Part shown: positions 9,389 to 17,972 of the stretch, in pieces | Layout: the number at the start of each line of letters is the position of its first letter | Position numbering within the stretch: the stretch's first letter is position 1 | Assembly: GCA_964001305.1 (NCBI GenBank) | Contig: CAXFAI010000019.1 | Location: forward strand, 186,001-250,000 | DNA length: 64,000 nucleotides | Reading direction: 5' to 3' | From: CAJXMH01 sp964001305 | GTDB taxonomy: Bacteria; Bacteroidota; Bacteroidia; Flavobacteriales_E; Vicingaceae | The notes under the pieces: model-generated | What the model was told of the DNA's origin: nothing | Database searches by the model: none | The model's input: only the letters and a program-made list of their open reading frames with translations | Made by a program: the position numbers and the translations under genes

Positions 9389-11158
9389 TTACTTTAAATA
9401 TAAGTGACTTAAAATGGCAGCGCTGAAAACCATATATAATATAGTAAGGGGCAAGCCAATTTTCATGTAATCTTTAAATGAGTAACCTCCTGGACCATAA
9501 ACCATCAAATTGGTTTGATATCCAATTGGTGTAATAAAATTAGCAGCAGCTCCAAATGATACTATAAGGATAAAAGGCAATGGGTTTAGCCCTAATTCCA
9601 TAGCTATAGAAACCGATATTGGAAATAAAATAGCCACTGCAGCCTTATTGGTAATGTAAGCTGCCAATAAATTGGTTACAGCAAAAATGAGAATCAAAAA
9701 TCCCATACTACCTAAATAGGGGGCTAAAATCAAAAATAAATCGGCTAAATATATGGAAGCACCAGAGTTAATCATTGCTTTTCCTAAGGCCAAACCAAAT
9801 GCAATAAGTAAAATCAAATCAAAATCTAAGCCCTTTCTTATCTCATTTAGTGGAACAATTTTCATTAAAACAGCAATTAACAAGACTACTGCTAAACAAG
9901 TTAACAGTGAAAATTTAGTTAATGCAGCAATTAAAATCGAAGCAATTAATGCCGAAAAAACAACCGCTACTTTCCAAACATTGATTTCTTCTGGCTCTTC
10001 AATATGAGTAAGCACATAGAATGCTTGATTATTTTTTGTGCGGCTCAAAAAATCAGTTCCACTAAATACAAGCAAAATATCTCCTGCTTTTAACTCCACT
10101 TCACCTATTTTTCCACTGATTCGTTCACCATTCCGATGTATAGCAACAATAGCTGCATCAAATCTTGCTCTAAAATCCGTTTCTTGAACCCTTTTCCCAA
10201 TTAAACTAGAATTAAAAGAAACTACAATCTCATTCATACTTGACTTCTTATCAAGCATATACTCAACCTTCTTTGGAAGAGTTAAACCCAATTCTGCCTT
10301 TTTAATTTCCTCAACAGCGGTTGTTTCACCAGCAAAAATTAACACATCATTTTCAAGAATTTTTTCATCTGGAGAAACCGGACTCAAATTCATTTCAGAC
10401 CGAACTATCTCCACCAAGTATAGTCCTTTTAATTTCCTAAAGCCGGCATCTTGAATGGTTTTATTGATTAAAGATGAGCCTGCTTTTACCTTAGTTTCAA
10501 TCAAAAACTCTCTACTTTTTTCAAGTTCTTCTTCTAATTCCGAGTTTTTATTTGGTAAAAATTGATTTCCCAAAAAGAGTAAATACACAATACCTATAAT
10601 CAACATGGGAACTCCAACATAGGAGAATTCAAAAATAGATAAAGGCTCAAAGCCAGCATCTACTGCAAGTCCATTTACAATTAGGTTAGTACTAGTTCCA
10701 ATTAAGGTTACACAACCTCCTAGAATAGCAGCATAAGATAATGGGATTAATAACTTTGAAGGGGAAACATGGTTTTCATTAGCCCAATTATTTACATAGG
10801 GCATCATCATGGCAACTAGTGGCGTATTATTAAAGAAAGCAGAAAATGACGCTACCACGGTCATCATGGCAAGTTTGAATTTCTTGTAGCTTTTACTTTG
10901 TCCAAAAAGCCGATTAAATATCACATTAATAACTGATGATTTTTTAAAGATATCACTGATAATTAATAACAATATAATTACGGCCAGTTGCTCATTAGCA
11001 AAACCATGTATAGCTTCCGAAGGACTTAAAACTCCTCCAATAACTAAAACTAAAATTGCAATAAAAAATGAAACCGTTGGCCTAAACCACTCCAAATACA
11101 AAGCCGAAAGCAGAAAAACAATAACTGCAAGAATGATGATTATGGAAGGTGTCAGCAT
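9389..11158 (-). CDS. SLC13-family anion permease with central TrkA-C (RCK_C) domains, probable sulfate transporter
   Basis: A 589-residue inner-membrane protein. About five helices at the N-terminus (FFNNTPLVAMMMPYVNNW, then ILGGCVTLIGTSTNLIVNG) are followed by a soluble stretch of about residues 205-385 holding two TrkA-C-like domains, and then a second helical half with GASIYLADLF and FITPIGYQTNLMVYG. This duplicated topology with inserted RCK_C domains is typical of Na+/sulfate permeases of the SLT type. The substrate is inferred from its place 3 bases upstream of cysQ and next to the divergent cysCDN genes; dicarboxylate transport is the alternative. Confidence 0.8.
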   Translation of the reverse strand: MLTPSIIIILAVIVFLLSALYLEWFRPTVSFFIAILVLVIGGVLSPSEAIHGFANEQLAVIILLLIISDIFKKSSVINVIFNRLFGQSKSYKKFKLAMMTVVASFSAFFNNTPLVAMMMPYVNNWANENHVSPSKLLIPLSYAAILGGCVTLIGTSTNLIVNGLAVDAGFEPLSIFEFSYVGVPMLIIGIVYLLFLGNQFLPNKNSELEEELEKSREFLIETKVKAGSSLINKTIQDAGFRKLKGLYLVEIVRSEMNLSPVSPDEKILENDVLIFAGETTAVEEIKKAELGLTLPKKVEYMLDKKSSMNEIVVSFNSSLIGKRVQETDFRARFDAAIVAIHRNGERISGKIGEVELKAGDILLVFSGTDFLSRTKNNQAFYVLTHIEEPEEINVWKVAVVFSALIASILIAALTKFSLLTCLAVVLLIAVLMKIVPLNEIRKGLDFDLILLIAFGLALGKAMINSGASIYLADLFLILAPYLGSMGFLILIFAVTNLLAAYITNKAAVAILFPISVSIAMELGLNPLPFILIVSFGAAANFITPIGYQTNLMVYGPGGYSFKDYMKIGLPLTILYMVFSAAILSHLYLK

Positions 11159-11170
11159 CTAAAAATTGAC

Positions 11171-12061
11171 TTAATAGGCAGGTGAAGAGCCTCCAATTTG
11201 CTCAATTGGATGCCAAGTTGTTTTTACTTCTAAAAAGGATTTTATGTGATATGGAGATTCAAATTCTTTTTCCAAAGTTTCTTCTATTCCCCAAGCATGA
11301 AAGCGCTTTAAATTCTCTACACTTTCTAATTGCAGACTTTTTAAGCTCTCAAGGTCGTTACCAATATAAAGTAATGCATTTACATCTTTATGTTTTGCTG
11401 CATGCAAATCAACTTCTTCTTTCTTACCTGTCAAAATATTGACAACTCCCGCAGGTAAATCAGAATGGCTCATAATTTCAGCCAAGGTAATCGCTGAAAG
11501 CGGCTTAATTTCATTTGCTAAAACAATTACCGTATTTCCTCCACAAATAGCAGAAAAAATTGCATTTAGAAATGCATTAAAACCACTGTCCTTATCGCAA
11601 ATGATAGCTACCACTCCACATGCTTCTACATTAGAAAAATTAAAATGGCTACTTGCTACAGGATTAACTGAACTAAATATTTGTTGAAATTTATCGGACC
11701 ATCCCGCATAGTAAACAATTAGGTCGATGTACTCTTCAACTTTAGCTAACGCATCCTTGGGTTTAATTCCATCCTCCTTACCAATCACATCAGCCATTTC
11801 TAGCTTACGAGCCTCAAGGTGTTCTGCTATTCGATATAAAATCTGAGCCCGATTAAATGCTGAGCGATTTTGCCATGCATCTTGAGCTTTTCTTGCTGCA
11901 ACTACGGCATTTCTAAAATCTTTTCGCGAGGCTAAACAAATGTTCCCTAATTGTGCCCCATTTGCACTTACGGCCTTATAATATCTCCCCGACTCTGTTC
12001 GAGGAAATTGACCACCAATGTATAATTTATATGTTTTTAAAACTTCCACTCGCTTTGCCAT
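11171..12061 (-). CDS. Short aldehyde dehydrogenase-like protein lacking the catalytic domain (pseudoenzyme)
   Basis: A 296-residue protein with the N-terminal, NAD-binding-type half of the aldehyde dehydrogenase fold: YKLYIGGQF at the start, YYAGWSDKF near residue 130, a Rossmann region and GVVNILTGKKEE. After the segment that corresponds to the FTGST loop, the region holding the conserved Glu (LELGG) and catalytic Cys is absent, and the sequence passes to a C-terminal tail FLEVKTTWHPIE resembling the oligomerisation strand of true ALDHs. It follows the full ALDH gene by 3 bases. This composition matches the pseudo-ALDH domain of the two-domain ALDH16 family, here as a separate gene. It may be a structural partner; no catalysis is expected. 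Confidence 0.85.
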   Translation of the reverse strand: MAKRVEVLKTYKLYIGGQFPRTESGRYYKAVSANGAQLGNICLASRKDFRNAVVAARKAQDAWQNRSAFNRAQILYRIAEHLEARKLEMADVIGKEDGIKPKDALAKVEEYIDLIVYYAGWSDKFQQIFSSVNPVASSHFNFSNVEACGVVAIICDKDSGFNAFLNAIFSAICGGNTVIVLANEIKPLSAITLAEIMSHSDLPAGVVNILTGKKEEVDLHAAKHKDVNALLYIGNDLESLKSLQLESVENLKRFHAWGIEETLEKEFESPYHIKSFLEVKTTWHPIEQIGGSSPAY

Positions 12062-12064
12062 TTG

Positions 12065-13540
12065 TTATCTTTTAATTTGCAAATAAGCATCTAAACCATG
12101 CATTCCTCCTTCCCGGCCAAATCCACTTTCTTTAAACCCACCAAATGGTGAGGTTGGGTCAAATTTGTTGTAGGTATTAGCCCAAACCACTCCTGCTTTT
12201 AATTGACTACTTAAGTTAAATGCCTTTGATCCTTTATCAGTCCATACGCCAGCAGACAATCCATATGGGGTATTATTGGCTTTTTCAATTACCTCATCCA
12301 CCGTTCTAAAAGTTTGAATAGCTAGAACTGGCCCAAAAATTTCCTCTTTGGAAATTCTACTAGATTGCGGTACATCAAAAATTAAGGTTGGTTTACAATA
12401 ATAGCCGCTTGATGGCAACTTAGAATCTGTTTGAAAAGACTCTAGACCTTCATCAGAAGCAATTTTTAAATACTTTTCAATTGTTTCTAGCTGTTGCTTA
12501 GAATTAATTGCGCCTACATCGGTATTCTTATCCAGTGGATCACCAACTCTTAACGTTTGCAAGCGAGCCATTAATTTTTGCTCAACTTCCTCTTTAATAG
12601 ATTCTTGTACAAAAAGTCGTGAGCCTGCACAACACACATGACCCTGATTAAAAAAGATACCATTTATAACTCCTTCTACCGCTTGATCAATAGGAGCATC
12701 TTCCAAAATAATATTGGCTGCTTTACCTCCTAATTCTAGTGTACTCTTAATTTGAGTACCTGCAATTGCCTTTTGGATTAACTTTCCAACTTGTGTAGAA
12801 CCGGTAAATGCAATTTTATTAATGTCTTTATGATTGACTAAAGCTGCACCAGCCTTTCCATCACCAGTAACTATATTGACAACTCCTTCGGGCAAACCCG
12901 ATTCTTGAATTAGCTCAGCCAGTTTCAATGCTGTTAACGGGGTTGTTTCAGCTGGCTTTAAAACAACCGTATTCCCACAAGCCAAGGCTGGTGCAATTTT
13001 CCAAGCCGCCATCAATAGCGGAAAATTCCAAGGAATAATTTGTGCGGCAACACCAATTGGTTCAACATTAGCATTTGGAAAGGCATATTTCAATTTATCG
13101 GCCCAACCAGCATAGTAGAAAAAGTGAGCGGCAGCCAAAGGTATATCGATATCTCTTGCTTCTTTAATTGGCTTTCCTCCATCTAAAGTTTCAATAACTG
13201 CAAACTCTCTTGCTCGTTCTTGAATTAAGCGAGCAATGCGAAATAAATATTTTCCTCTTTCTTTTCCTTCTAGTTTCTGCCATGGCGCTAAAGCTTTTGT
13301 TGCTGCTTTTACCGCTTTGTCAATATCCTTTTCAGAAGCCTCAGCCACTTCTGCAATAACTTCTTCGGTTGCAGGATTTATGGTTTTAAAGTACTTCTTT
13401 GATGCGGGCGTTTGAAATTTGCCATCAATAAATAGGTCATACTTTTTTTTCAACTCTATATGAGAAGTACTTTCAGGTGCTTCAGCATAAGTCCAAGTCG
13501 TATCAAACTTGAGTGAAAATGAATTTTCTTTGCTACTCAT
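12065..13540 (-). CDS. Aldehyde dehydrogenase (NAD(P)+-dependent), catalytic partner
   Basis: A full-length 491-residue aldehyde dehydrogenase. Visible motifs are the cofactor region IIPWNFPLLMAAWK, FTGSTQVGK, the general-base LELGGKAANII, and the catalytic Cys at residue 303 in GHVCCAGSR, followed by EEIFGPVLA and the C-terminal FGGFKESGFGREGG. It lies 3 bases after deoC. DeoC releases acetaldehyde from deoxyribose 5-phosphate, so oxidation of acetaldehyde to acetate is a reasonable role. The next gene encodes a non-catalytic ALDH-like partner. Substrate specificity cannot be read from the sequence. Confidence 0.92.
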   Translation of the reverse strand: MSSKENSFSLKFDTTWTYAEAPESTSHIELKKKYDLFIDGKFQTPASKKYFKTINPATEEVIAEVAEASEKDIDKAVKAATKALAPWQKLEGKERGKYLFRIARLIQERAREFAVIETLDGGKPIKEARDIDIPLAAAHFFYYAGWADKLKYAFPNANVEPIGVAAQIIPWNFPLLMAAWKIAPALACGNTVVLKPAETTPLTALKLAELIQESGLPEGVVNIVTGDGKAGAALVNHKDINKIAFTGSTQVGKLIQKAIAGTQIKSTLELGGKAANIILEDAPIDQAVEGVINGIFFNQGHVCCAGSRLFVQESIKEEVEQKLMARLQTLRVGDPLDKNTDVGAINSKQQLETIEKYLKIASDEGLESFQTDSKLPSSGYYCKPTLIFDVPQSSRISKEEIFGPVLAIQTFRTVDEVIEKANNTPYGLSAGVWTDKGSKAFNLSSQLKAGVVWANTYNKFDPTSPFGGFKESGFGREGGMHGLDAYLQIKR

Positions 13541-13543
13541 ATA

Positions 13544-14434
13544 TTAATCTTTTGAAAAATAATCTGCCGATTGGTAAGCTCCACTTTCTTGCTTCTTCAA
13601 CTGCATTAATACGTCATTTGCTAATCTGCTTGCTCCAAAACGAAACCACTCTGAACTCATCCAAGCCTCACCCAAGGTCTCTTTTAACATTACAAGGTAA
13701 TGGAGAGCTGTTTTTGAATCTGAAATTCCTCCAGCAGGCTTCATCCCAACCATTTTTCCTGTTTTCAAGTAATGGTCCTTTATGGCCTCTAACATCAATA
13801 AAGTTGTAGGCATTGTAGCTGCTGGTGATATTTTACCAGTTGAGGTTTTAATAAAGTCAGCACCTGCAAGTATAGCAATATCACTAGCCCTTCTCACTTG
13901 ATCAGGTGTACCTAATTCACCAGTTTCTAAGATTACTTTAAGACGTGCTTTTCCACAAGCTTCTTTAATTAGCGCTATTTCATCAAAAACATATTGATAC
14001 TCTCCCTGATGAAACTTTCCTCTAGAAATTACCATGTCAACTTCATCAGCACCATTGTCTACAGCCATTTTTGTATCCAATAATTTAACTTCTTGATTTG
14101 ACATTCCTGAAGGAAATGCGGTTGCAACAGAAGCGACTTTAACGTTACTTCCCTTTAGGGCAGTTTTTGCCACTTTTACCATATTGGGATAAACGCAAAC
14201 CGCTGCTACAGTTGGCACGGACAATTCCGTATCTAAATGCATGGCTTTATAGCATAGCTGTTTCACTTTACCAATGGTATCTTTTCCTTCAAGTGTTGTT
14301 AAGTCAATCATGCTCAAAGCAAGCTTCAAACCTTCAACTTTAGCCTCCTTTTTTATGCTTCTTGTTTTAAACTTCGCAGCTCTTTCAATGAGGCCAACTT
14401 GGTCTATAACTGGAGAGTTAAATGCGTGTGACAC
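13544..14434 (-). CDS. deoC: Deoxyribose-phosphate aldolase
   Basis: A 296-residue class I aldolase that splits 2-deoxyribose 5-phosphate into acetaldehyde and glyceraldehyde 3-phosphate. The Schiff-base Lys is K196 in DFIKTSTGK, the second active-site Lys is K232 in GMKPAGGIS, and D133 in EVDMVIS fits the proton-relay Asp. It has an N-terminal extension of about 35 residues relative to the shorter E. coli-type enzyme, which is typical of the longer form. It heads a tight run with the two ALDH genes and probably works with them in deoxynucleoside salvage. Confidence 0.95.
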   Translation of the reverse strand: MSHAFNSPVIDQVGLIERAAKFKTRSIKKEAKVEGLKLALSMIDLTTLEGKDTIGKVKQLCYKAMHLDTELSVPTVAAVCVYPNMVKVAKTALKGSNVKVASVATAFPSGMSNQEVKLLDTKMAVDNGADEVDMVISRGKFHQGEYQYVFDEIALIKEACGKARLKVILETGELGTPDQVRRASDIAILAGADFIKTSTGKISPAATMPTTLLMLEAIKDHYLKTGKMVGMKPAGGISDSKTALHYLVMLKETLGEAWMSSEWFRFGASRLANDVLMQLKKQESGAYQSADYFSKD

Positions 14435-14456
14435 TGATAAATATTTTGTGAATTGC

Positions 14457-14464
14457 CAAAGATA
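14457..14464 (-). promoter_or_regulatory. Candidate -7 promoter box for deoC and the genes after it
   Basis: On the minus strand TATCTTTG matches TAnnTTTG, 22 bases before the deoC ATG. No clear TTG lies 18-20 bases further upstream, so the -33 element is weak. Because the next nine minus-strand genes follow with gaps of at most 23 bases, this is the only obvious promoter for that run. Confidence 0.4.
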
Positions 14465-14565
14465 GCAGATTTCGAGGGAAAACCACCTTAATATCTAGAT
14501 TCAATCATTGTAGAAATTATCGCTATATATTTTTGTTAAGTCACAGATTACCGTCAAGCCACGCT

Positions 14566-14594
14566 TTGTAACAACCTAGTTTTTACTAATTTTG
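14566..14594 (+). promoter_or_regulatory. Promoter of the cysCDN operon
   Basis: TTG (14566-14568) is followed after 18 bases by TAATTTTG (14587-14594), a full match to the Bacteroidota TTG/TAnnTTTG promoter. The cysC ATG begins at 14605, only 10 bases after the -7 box, so the 5' leader should be a few bases long or absent. Confidence 0.6.
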
Positions 14595-14604
14595 TCGGCT
14601 TACT

Positions 14605-15213
14605 ATGAAAGACGAGGGCAATAATATCTTTTCTGTTTTTGACGAAATCATCCCAAGGGAAGAGAAAGAGAGTGTTTTAAACCAAAGAAGTAAAGTGATT
14701 TGGATGACTGGTCTAAGTGGTTCAGGTAAAACAACTATTGCCAAGTATTTAGAGCGAGAATTGCACCAGCTAGGCTACTTAACACAGCTGCTTGATGGTG
14801 ACAACATAAGAACTGGAATTAACAACAATCTTGGGTTTTCTGAAGAAGATAGAACAGAAAATATTAGAAGAATTGCTGAAGTTTCCAAGCTTTTTATGAA
14901 TTGTGGAGTTATTACAATTAATTGTTTTGTAAGCCCAACCAATGCAATTCGTAAGCAAGCAAAATCAATTATTGGAGAAGAAGACTTTGTAGAAGTTTTT
15001 ATTGACACACCAATAGAAGTTTGTGAAAGCCGAGATGTAAAAGGCTTGTATAAAAAAGCAAGAAATGGTGAAATCAAAGATTTTACCGGAATAAGTGCTC
15101 CTTTTGAAGCGCCAGTTGATGCAATTGTTGTAAAAACTGAAAATCAAACGGTGGCTGAATCGGCCAATGAATTAAAAAGTAAAATTTTACCATTAATAAA
15201 ATTAGGAGCATAA
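14605..15213 (+). CDS. cysC: Adenylyl-sulfate kinase
   Basis: A 202-residue P-loop kinase that phosphorylates APS to PAPS. The Walker A motif is GLSGSGKTT at residues 36-44, and DGDNIR, NLGFSEEDR and FIDTPIEVCESRDVKGLYKKAR are the usual APS-kinase substrate and lid segments. It is first in the operon, 3 bases before cysD. PAPS can serve assimilatory reduction or sulfotransferases; no PAPS reductase or sulfite reductase gene is in the window. An N-terminal stretch of about 30 residues precedes the kinase core. Confidence 0.95.
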   Translation: MKDEGNNIFSVFDEIIPREEKESVLNQRSKVIWMTGLSGSGKTTIAKYLERELHQLGYLTQLLDGDNIRTGINNNLGFSEEDRTENIRRIAEVSKLFMNCGVITINCFVSPTNAIRKQAKSIIGEEDFVEVFIDTPIEVCESRDVKGLYKKARNGEIKDFTGISAPFEAPVDAIVVKTENQTVAESANELKSKILPLIKLGA

Positions 15214-15216
15214 GCT

Positions 15217-16122
15217 ATGCAAACGTATAACTTAACCCATTTAAAAGAACTTGAATCTGAGGCAATTTATGTCGTAAGAGAAGTTGCATCTCAATTTGAA
15301 AATCCTGTACTTCTATTCTCAGGAGGAAAGGACTCTATTGTCTGCGCTCACATTGCTAAAAAAGCATTTTTTCCTGCCAAGGTTCCTTTTCCTTTAATGC
15401 ATGTTGATACAGGACACAATTTCCCTGAAACAATTGAATTTAGAGACAAATTCATCAAAGAAATGGGAGCAAATTTGATTGTTGCCTCTGTTCAAGATTC
15501 AATAGACCAAGGTAGAGTAGTTGAAGAAAAAGGCTTTAATGCAAGTAGAAACGGTCTTCAAACCACTACACTATTAGATGCTATTGAAGAACACAAATTT
15601 GATGCTGCCATGGGTGGAGCTAGAAGAGATGAAGAAAAAGCGAGAGCTAAAGAACGTTTCTTTTCTCATCGAGATGAATTTGGACAATGGGATCCTAAAA
15701 ATCAACGACCTGAGCTTTGGAATATTTTTAATGGATTCAAGCATTTTGGTGAAAACTTTAGAGTTTTTCCAATTAGTAATTGGACCGAAATGGACGTTTG
15801 GCAATATATTCTTGCTGAGGGCATAGAGCTTCCTTTATTGTATTTTGCGCATCAAAGAGAGGTATTTAAAAGAGATGGTGTGATTATGTCAACTTCAGAT
15901 TTTATTCCTCAAAAAGAAGATGAGAAAGCATCACAGATGCAGGTTCGCTTTAGAACAATCGGAGATATGACTTGTACTGGAGCTGTAGAATCAGGTGCTG
16001 ATACTTTAGAAAAAATTATCGAAGAAGTTGCTTCTACTAGAACTACAGAAAGAGGTACTCGATCAGATGACAAGCGTTCTGAAGCCGCTATGGAAGACAG
16101 AAAAAAACAAGGATACTTTTAA
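15217..16122 (+). CDS. cysD: Sulfate adenylyltransferase subunit 2
   Basis: A 301-residue PP-loop ATP pyrophosphatase-type protein, the catalytic subunit of ATP sulfurylase that makes APS from sulfate and ATP. The PP-loop SGGKDS is at residues 35-40, followed by MHVDTGHNFPETIEFRD and the conserved GGARRDEEKARAKER and WTEMDVWQYI. It lies between cysC and cysN and works as a heterodimer with CysN, whose GTP hydrolysis drives the reaction. Confidence 0.97.
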   Translation: MQTYNLTHLKELESEAIYVVREVASQFENPVLLFSGGKDSIVCAHIAKKAFFPAKVPFPLMHVDTGHNFPETIEFRDKFIKEMGANLIVASVQDSIDQGRVVEEKGFNASRNGLQTTTLLDAIEEHKFDAAMGGARRDEEKARAKERFFSHRDEFGQWDPKNQRPELWNIFNGFKHFGENFRVFPISNWTEMDVWQYILAEGIELPLLYFAHQREVFKRDGVIMSTSDFIPQKEDEKASQMQVRFRTIGDMTCTGAVESGADTLEKIIEEVASTRTTERGTRSDDKRSEAAMEDRKKQGYF

Positions 16123-16157
16123 TTCCTACTTATAAAAGACTTTAAAAAACTAAGAAG

Positions 16158-17432
16158 ATGAGTACAGACTCAAAGGCATATTTAGATATGGAATTACTTC
16201 GTTTTTCAACCGCTGGTAGTGTTGATGACGGAAAAAGTACTTTAATTGGAAGATTGCTTTACGATAGCAAATCAATCTTTGAAGACCAATACGAAGCCAT
16301 TGAACAAACCAGCAAGAAAAAAGGTGAAGAGCAGGTAAACTTAGCCTTACTAACGGATGGGTTAAGATCCGAGCGTGAGCAAGGAATTACAATTGATGTT
16401 GCTTATCGTTACTTTGCAACGCCTAAGCGAAAGTTCATTATAGCTGATACTCCAGGTCATATTCAGTATACCAGAAATATGGTTACAGGAGCATCTACTT
16501 CCAATTTGTCTATCATACTAATTGATGCTCGTAAAGGAATTATTGAGCAAACTCATAGACATACCTTTATCGCATCTCTACTAGGAATTCCTCATGTTGT
16601 TTTCTGTATCAACAAAATGGATTTGGTAGATTATGATGAAGCTACTTTCGAAAGAATAAAAAAAGAAACCGAAGCATTTGCATCAAAACTAGATGTAAAA
16701 GACATACACTTTATTCCAATTAGTGCCTTAAAAGGAGACAATGTTGTAAACAAGTCTGAAAATATGCCTTGGTACAATGGAGGAACTCTTTTGTATTTAC
16801 TAGAAAACATTCATATTGGTAGTGATCACAATCACATTGATTGCCGTTTTCCAGTACAATATGTGGTGCGTCCTCAAACTGAGGAGTTTCATGATTACAG
16901 AGGCTATGCAGGTAGAATAGCAGGAGGGGTTTTTAAACCAGGCGACCAAGTAGTTGCTTTACCTTCAGGTTTTAGTTCTAAGATTAAAAGCATAGTCACT
17001 TTTGATGGTGAAGTAGATGAAGCTTTTGCCCCAATGTCTGTAACACTTACCTTAGAGGATGAAATAGACATCAGTAGAGGCGATATGATTGTTAGAGAGA
17101 ACAATCAACCGATTGTTTCCCAAGATGTGGAAGTAATGATTTGCTGGTTAAATGAAAAGCCACTTCAACTAAGAGGAAAATACGCTTTAAAACACACTTC
17201 AAATGATGCTAGATGTGTAGTAAAAGATATCAAGTACAAACTTGACATCAATACACTTCATCGAAATGAAGAGGATAAGAGTATTGAAATGAATGATATT
17301 GCTAGAGTAAGTCTGAGAACCACTAAGCCTTTGTTTTTTGATGCTTATAGAAGAAATAGAATAACTGGTAGCTTGATTTTAATTGATGAGGCGACCAATG
17401 AAACAGTAGGTGCAGGAATGATAATTAACTAA
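16158..17432 (+). CDS. cysN: Sulfate adenylyltransferase subunit 1 (GTPase)
   Basis: A 424-residue translation-factor-like GTPase. The G1 motif GSVDDGKST is at residues 20-28, DTPGH is the G3 motif and NKMD the G4 motif, and a two-domain beta-barrel region follows. It stimulates APS synthesis by CysD. It is not fused to APS kinase, which is encoded separately as cysC. The stop codon lies inside the stem of a hairpin shared with the convergent gene. Confidence 0.96.
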   Translation: MSTDSKAYLDMELLRFSTAGSVDDGKSTLIGRLLYDSKSIFEDQYEAIEQTSKKKGEEQVNLALLTDGLRSEREQGITIDVAYRYFATPKRKFIIADTPGHIQYTRNMVTGASTSNLSIILIDARKGIIEQTHRHTFIASLLGIPHVVFCINKMDLVDYDEATFERIKKETEAFASKLDVKDIHFIPISALKGDNVVNKSENMPWYNGGTLLYLLENIHIGSDHNHIDCRFPVQYVVRPQTEEFHDYRGYAGRIAGGVFKPGDQVVALPSGFSSKIKSIVTFDGEVDEAFAPMSVTLTLEDEIDISRGDMIVRENNQPIVSQDVEVMICWLNEKPLQLRGKYALKHTSNDARCVVKDIKYKLDINTLHRNEEDKSIEMNDIARVSLRTTKPLFFDAYRRNRITGSLILIDEATNETVGAGMIIN

Positions 17433-17456
17433 AGCTATTTAAGCGCTTTAGTTAAT
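17424..17456. terminator. Bidirectional terminator between cysN and a convergent gene
   Basis: ATTAACTAAAGC (17424-17435) and GCTTTAGTTAAT (17445-17456) form a perfect 12-bp stem with a 9-base loop, followed on the plus strand by a T-run. The stem contains the cysN stop (17430-17432) and begins the last codon of the gene on the other strand (stop 17435-17437), so one hairpin serves both directions. Confidence 0.75.
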
Positions 17457-17944
17457 TTTTTAATAATCAGTTTCGCATCGTAAACTTTCATTTCATCTAG
17501 TTGAAAAACTTTATAGGCTAGCCCATTTTCAACATCTATAATGTAGTATTCAAAAACAATGAGCTCACCTTCGTTTGGTTGACCTTCTAAGTGCTTATTA
17601 TCATACACATTGCAGTCTAGGATATATTTATATCCCGCATTAATCAATGGTTTATACCTTGATTTAGTAGTAATTGCATATTGAAATGGGTATTGCATCG
17701 TAGCAATAGTCAATTCTTTATTAAATTCTTTAATTACGCGATTGTGGTTTTCTCTACGCAATTGAATGTACTTCTCTTGTTTATTGTTCTTTTCAGAACT
17801 TTTAATCTCAACTGGTTCATATTTAAAGAAGATGATTTTTTGATTCGCTATGTCTTCAGGAATTCCGTCCATCACTTGGATTTCTTGTGCCCATAAAACA
17901 CTTGACACTAAAATCAACGGAAACACGAGTAGCCTTAAAATCAT
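17435..17944 (-). CDS. Secreted protein of unknown function
   Basis: A 169-residue protein that I do not recognise. It starts with a signal peptide (hydrophobic residues 2-17, likely cleaved after VLWAQ). The mature part is mixed charged and hydrophobic without Cys-based lipobox; it contains AINAGYKYILDCNVY-like beta segments and a Lys-rich C-terminus. It is probably periplasmic. It is the last gene of the minus-strand run from rlmN, 28 bases after the ClC channel gene. Confidence 0.7.
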   Translation of the reverse strand: MILRLLVFPLILVSSVLWAQEIQVMDGIPEDIANQKIIFFKYEPVEIKSSEKNNKQEKYIQLRRENHNRVIKEFNKELTIATMQYPFQYAITTKSRYKPLINAGYKYILDCNVYDNKHLEGQPNEGELIVFEYYIIDVENGLAYKVFQLDEMKVYDAKLIIKKLTKALK

Positions 17945-17972
17945 TGCTCTAATTTAGGGTTTAATTTCAAAA

